From the NCBI GenBank assembly GCA_002480565.1, contig DLCK01000026.1:154717-218716 (forward strand): 64,000 nt of DNA. Direction: 5' to 3'. The notes below the pieces were generated by a model. The model had not been told where the DNA came from, searched no databases, and saw only the letters and a program-made list of their open reading frames with translations. This DNA is from Phycisphaerales bacterium UBA7800 (GTDB lineage Bacteria; Planctomycetota; Phycisphaerae; Phycisphaerales; Phycisphaeraceae). This document shows positions 60,899 through 64,000 of the stretch, piece by piece (positions within the stretch are counted from its first letter, which is position 1; each line of letters starts with the position of its first letter). Made by a program: the position numbers and the translations under genes.

Positions 60899-62809
60899 TT
60901 GCCATTTTTGTTTATCCAAACCCCTGATAACCGTCGGCTTTTGAAATTGCCGACCCATAAAACCACCATCGGCCGGTCCAAGACCAACACCGTCACCATT
61001 GACGATGACTTCTCCAGCCGGGTGCATTGCACCATTCAACAAATCGATGGGCGATACATTCTTCAGGACAACGGCTCACGCAACGGCACGAAGGTCAACG
61101 GCCAACCTATCGACACCCCAATCCAGTTTGGACGCAAAGGCAGCTTCTCAATCGGGCAGACGAACTTCCTCTTCTCACTTGATGACCCGCGACTGGACCC
61201 CGACTGGTTGAGTAAGCCCGCAGCTGTGACACCTGAGCCCGCTGCTGCGATCCCCGCCAATGCCGCTGGAAGCGATTCCTCAGGGCTAAGTCCCGACCGC
61301 CTGTTTAGCCACTTGAAAAACCAACCTCAGCAGAACAATGTCGCTGTCAATGATGTCTCAGCGGACCCATTACTAGATGGTGACGATGATGAGGACGTTC
61401 CACAGCTTGGCGATGAAGACGCGATGTTCGATCCCGATGCGCAGAACAAGATGACCGATCCCTTTGCAGTGTTGCGTCGGTTTATCAAGCCGCATCGCGC
61501 TCGCCTGGATTTTGCAGTTAATCAAATCGGCTTGGTCAATTCACGAGGTGAAAATCTGCATCCCACGGAATTGGCTCAAACCGAACAGGAAATCACCGAC
61601 CAGATCGACGATGCGGGACAGTCCGATTCGGATCAAGATTCCGACGTGGGCATGGCGGTGAACATTTTCAGACTGCTGCTGCTTTCCGCCTTTGCCGGCC
61701 GCGCTTCGGATATGCACTTTGAGCCTGGCACTGAGTCTCTGCTCATCCGCCTGCGTGTCGATGGCTCAATGGTCAGTCTCGTGGAAGTCCCCAGTGCCTT
61801 GGGCGCCCGACTGTATGGCTTGATCAAAGTGCTTTCGGATATCGACATTTCCAAACGTGCCACCGTGCAGGAAGGCCACTTCCGCACACAGTTACCTGAC
61901 CGCAGTGTGGACTTTCGTGTCAGTTTCACCCCAGTGATCCACGGGCAGAAGTTGGTGATTCGTGTACTCGATTCCGTCTCCTCGCCGCAGCACCTTAATG
62001 ACCTGATGCTCCCGGACTGGATGCTTTCACATATCCAGAAAGTATCCACCCAATCCTCGGGCATGATCCTTGTCTGCGGGCCAACCGGCAGTGGCAAGAC
62101 GACGACGCTCTACGCTGCCCTGCGCGATGTCGATGTCCAACGGCGAAACGTCATCACCATTGAAGACCCCGTCGAGTATCAACTCAAAGGCGTCACCCAG
62201 ATTCCCATTAATCAAAAGCAAGGCAATACCTTCCATTCCATGCTCCGATCCGTTCTGCGACAAGACCCGGACGTGATCCTGCTGGGCGAAATTCGTGACC
62301 GTGAAACCGCTGAGACAGGCATGCAGGCTGCCATGACCGGACACCTGGTGCTCTCCACCATCCATGCCCGCGACACCGTAGGCACCATCTTCCGCCTGCT
62401 GGATCTTGGTGCGGAGCCTTACCTTGTGGGTTCAGCCATGAATCTGATTCTCGCCCAACGCCTGATTCGTCTGCTGTGTAACAACTGTAAAGCAGGTCGC
62501 AAACCGACTCCCAAGCAGATGCACCAGATGGGCAGCTTTGGCAAAAATGTCGGCGAGATTTTCTATCCTGTGGGTTGCCCCAATTGCTTTGATCAAGGCT
62601 ATGCCGGCCGACAAGGTTTGTACGAACTGCTCACCATGACCGATGAATTGCGTGATGCGATTTTAAAGAGTGCCACCATGGGGGCGATCAACGATGCCCT
62701 GTCCCGCGTCCTGTTCACCTCATTGGAACAGTCCGGCTACAAGCTCATTGCCGACGGCATCACCAGCCCCGAAGAACTCGACCGCATCGTCGGCTCAAGC
62801 AGTGCCTAA
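60899..62809 (+). CDS. FHA domain fused to GspE/PilB-type secretion ATPase
   Basis: A 636-residue protein. An N-terminal FHA domain (about residues 1-95: TTIGRSKTNTVTIDDDFSSRVHC and DNGSRNGTKVNG), which binds phosphothreonine, is joined by a disordered acidic linker (about 100-190) to a GspE/PilB/PilT ATPase. The ATPase has Walker A GPTGSGKTTTLY (about 394), Walker B DPDVILLGEIRD (about 455), a His box TGHLVLSTIHARD, and a C-x2-C plus C-x2-C zinc site (CNNC about 526; CPNC about 560). It would power pilus or type II secretion assembly. Start TTG 60899 has GGGAG eight bases upstream. A pseudopilin gene follows. Confidence 0.92.
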   Translation: MPFLFIQTPDNRRLLKLPTHKTTIGRSKTNTVTIDDDFSSRVHCTIQQIDGRYILQDNGSRNGTKVNGQPIDTPIQFGRKGSFSIGQTNFLFSLDDPRLDPDWLSKPAAVTPEPAAAIPANAAGSDSSGLSPDRLFSHLKNQPQQNNVAVNDVSADPLLDGDDDEDVPQLGDEDAMFDPDAQNKMTDPFAVLRRFIKPHRARLDFAVNQIGLVNSRGENLHPTELAQTEQEITDQIDDAGQSDSDQDSDVGMAVNIFRLLLLSAFAGRASDMHFEPGTESLLIRLRVDGSMVSLVEVPSALGARLYGLIKVLSDIDISKRATVQEGHFRTQLPDRSVDFRVSFTPVIHGQKLVIRVLDSVSSPQHLNDLMLPDWMLSHIQKVSTQSSGMILVCGPTGSGKTTTLYAALRDVDVQRRNVITIEDPVEYQLKGVTQIPINQKQGNTFHSMLRSVLRQDPDVILLGEIRDRETAETGMQAAMTGHLVLSTIHARDTVGTIFRLLDLGAEPYLVGSAMNLILAQRLIRLLCNNCKAGRKPTPKQMHQMGSFGKNVGEIFYPVGCPNCFDQGYAGRQGLYELLTMTDELRDAILKSATMGAINDALSRVLFTSLEQSGYKLIADGITSPEELDRIVGSSSA

Positions 62810-62815
62810 GCAAAC

Positions 62816-62888
62816 CACGATGTCAAAAAAATTACGCAAGACATCGTGCAACGACAATAAAAAATAGCTGCAACACCGCGTGTTGCAG
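62816..62888. repeat. Two hairpins between the ATPase and pseudopilin genes
   Basis: CACGATGT (62816-62823) pairs with ACATCGTG (62841-62848), and CTGCAACAC (62868-62876) pairs with GTGTTGCAG (62880-62888). The second belongs to an element AAAATAGCTGCAACAC that recurs, degraded, at 63627-63662 after the pseudopilin gene. They may set mRNA stability between the two genes. Confidence 0.55.
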
Positions 62889-62925
62889 ATGCCTTGAAAA
62901 ACATACGTATTTACGGGGAAAAAAC

Positions 62926-63624
62926 ATGTCCAAACAACATCGCGCGTTCACCTTTGTCGAACTCATCGTTGTCTTAGCCATTGTCACATTACTCATCGGT
63001 ATCATTCTGCCAACGCTGGGAGCTGCAAGGCGGACTGCACGTTGCATGCAAAACTCCTCACAGCCGCGTGGCATCCACTCCGGCCTTGTCCTCTTCTCCC
63101 AAGGCAATAACGGCTACTACCCCGGCATCGACAAAGACGGTAACCGCATGGAAGACTACTCCGTCGAATTCCGTTTCCAGGAATTACTTGATGACAATTA
63201 CTTCACCGGTGAATACCTCATCAGTCCCTCAGAAACCAAAACCGCTCGAGAAAGTGGTACGTTGACCACTGCCAATTTTTCCTACGCCATGCTCAACCTT
63301 TCCAATCGCAACGCGTCGCGGTTCAATGAATGGAAGGACACGTCCAATGATGAAGCTGTGGTCCTCTCGGATCGTGGTGTCGCCCATGGCACAGATTACA
63401 TTCGTTCTGTACACACCAAGCGTCAGACGGGCACTCATGATTGGCGAGGCAGTGTCGCTTTCAACGACAACCACGTGACATTCGAAGCAACTCACAACAA
63501 CTTGACCACGGTTTATGGTGAAGGTGAAACACAGCAGACTTTCGAAAACGACAACCTTTTCGACACCACCGGCGCATCAATGGTCTACAGCGGTAACGAC
63601 ACCATCATCGACAAATCAAAGTAA
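62926..63624 (+). CDS. Pseudopilin-like protein
   Basis: A 232-residue protein with a prepilin N-terminus RAFTFVELIVVLAIVTLLIG (residues about 6-25; Ala/Phe cleavage, Glu at mature position 5 kept). A globular part with GNNGYYPGIDKDGNRMEDYS and a C-terminal WRGSVAFNDNHVTFE follow, recalling the DG-H ending of the other pseudopilins (N-D-N-H here). Gly/Asp-rich tail beyond it. GGGGA lies upstream of the ATG. Encoded 116 bases after the FHA-GspE gene, so probably a substrate of that ATPase. Confidence 0.88.
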   Translation: MSKQHRAFTFVELIVVLAIVTLLIGIILPTLGAARRTARCMQNSSQPRGIHSGLVLFSQGNNGYYPGIDKDGNRMEDYSVEFRFQELLDDNYFTGEYLISPSETKTARESGTLTTANFSYAMLNLSNRNASRFNEWKDTSNDEAVVLSDRGVAHGTDYIRSVHTKRQTGTHDWRGSVAFNDNHVTFEATHNNLTTVYGEGETQQTFENDNLFDTTGASMVYSGNDTIIDKSK

Positions 63625-63626
63625 AA

Positions 63627-63662
63627 ATAGCTGCAACACTTCCGGGGGCGTGTCGCTGATGC
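63627..63662. repeat. AAAATAGCTGCAACAC element, degraded copy
   Basis: Same leading 16 bases as the element at 62861-62890 and the same trailing GATGCC, but the hairpin right arm is mutated. It lies immediately after the pseudopilin stop. Confidence 0.5.
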
Positions 63663-63700
63663 CCATCCTGAAAACAACGCGTGCGTTACTTGTTTGTTGA

Positions 63701-63769
63701 GCACCGGGTGTCAACCCGGTGCAGGCATCCATTGACACACAAGACCTGCACCGGATTCACATCCGGTGA
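63701..63769. repeat. Pair of CACCGG hairpins in inverted arrangement
   Basis: CACCGGGT-GTCA-ACCCGGTG (about 63703-63721) and CACCGGAT-TCAC-ATCCGGTG (about 63751-63769) are separate hairpins. GGTGCAGG after the first and CCTGCACC before the second also make them an outer inverted pair. This resembles interspersed REP-type doublets. Confidence 0.65.
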
Positions 63770-63821
63770 TTAAACCTTCATTGGCGTTCACATCAACGCA
63801 CGAGAGTTAAATGGAGATTGA

Positions 63822-63875
63822 ATGATTGAATTGTTCCTGCAGATGCAATTATCTCGCATCACGGATACCTTGTAG
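63822..63875 (+). CDS. Possible 17-residue leader ORF
   Basis: GGAG is five bases before this ATG. The ORF encodes MIELFLQMQLSRITDTL and stops two bases before the ATG of the truncated gene at the window edge. It may be translated and coupled to that gene, or be incidental. Confidence 0.25.
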   Translation: MIELFLQMQLSRITDTL

Positions 63876-63877
63876 GG

Positions 63878-64000
63878 ATGACTAACAAAGGCAATATCCG
63901 ACATAACCCGCTTCTCTTTGGTATAGCGCTAGCAGTGATGGTGATTGTGGTGATCGTCTGTGCGATTGTCCTGCAAAACAAACCCACCTCTACCGCAAAC
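63878..64000 (+). CDS. N-terminal fragment of a membrane-anchored protein, cut by the window edge
   Basis: Forty-one codons are visible, starting MTNKGNIRHNPLLFG and running into a hydrophobic segment (IALAVMVIVVIVCAIVL, about residues 16-32), then a hydrophilic QNKPTSTAN. This is a single N-terminal membrane anchor with a cytoplasmic start; the rest lies outside the window. No family can be assigned. The start is the first ATG after an in-frame stop at 63827, and its own Shine-Dalgarno is poor. Confidence 0.6.
   Translation, partial: MTNKGNIRHNPLLFGIALAVMVIVVIVCAIVLQNKPTSTAN

Overview
The window looks like chromosomal DNA of a planctomycete, most probably of the Phycisphaerae/Phycisphaerales lineage. 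This is inferred from gene families and architectures, not from a database search. The evidence is: a MoxR - DUF58 - BatA - VWA - DUF4175 - squalene-cyclase-like operon; tandem pseudopilins with the N-terminal FTLIELLVVISI motif and the C-terminal H-x9-DG motif, coupled to a GntR/LacI-type regulator; HYExAFE, PhoPQ-related and DUF6677-like proteins; YDLR-type zinc ribbons; and several intergenic repeat families. Base composition is moderate and genes are dense on both strands. No rRNA, tRNA, CRISPR array, transposase or phage gene was seen. || Layout: 0.1-6 kb, ileS, an AT-rich DUF3800 islet, trpD and two small membrane proteins (minus strand). 6.2-18.2 kb, mostly plus strand: an acidic low-complexity protein, a NUDIX hydrolase, a GGDEF cyclase, a GT4 glycosyltransferase, a GlmU-like sugar nucleotidyltransferase, a PhoPQ-related esterase-like protein, a YdjM-like hydrolase, a HYExAFE protein and a MATE exporter, with a minus-strand SPOR lipoprotein. 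18.2-20 kb, DoxX and an amidohydrolase. 20-34.5 kb, a long minus-strand operon from moxR down to a NPCBM-like protein, with most central junctions translationally coupled. 34.6-40.4 kb, a CPBP protease, then a GntR/LacI regulator followed by five pseudopilins and a terminator. 40.8-44.1 kb, a signalling pair (HATPase fused to two PilZ domains, and a SpoIIE phosphatase). 44.2-49.7 kb, NeuB-type synthase, LeuB-like dehydrogenase and ComEC. 49.8-52.4 kb, three tandem zinc-ribbon membrane proteins. 52.6-58.1 kb, ppk1, a threonine attenuator with thrS, and a TrkA-N protein. 58.2-64 kb, a Cache sensor kinase, a 760-base non-coding region with an orphan terminator, an FHA-GspE fusion, another pseudopilin and a truncated gene at the right edge. 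|| The most interesting element is upstream of thrS: a 19-residue leader ORF with seven consecutive Thr codons (10 Thr in all), followed by a hairpin and an intrinsic terminator. It has the layout of E. coli thrL but controls a threonyl-tRNA synthetase. thrS itself carries an AT-rich insert of about 64 residues next to its editing-site motif. Other points of interest are the RsbW-PilZ-PilZ/RsbU pair, the FHA-GspE fusion, apparently leaderless promoters, a degenerate zinc ribbon in IleS, a possible structured RNA at 60.2-60.6 kb, and repeats that make up the 5' coding ends of several operon genes. || Many genes have a longer in-frame extension than their real start. In several cases that extension is translated intergenic repeat; starts here were set by Shine-Dalgarno position, stop/start overlap or family N-terminus.
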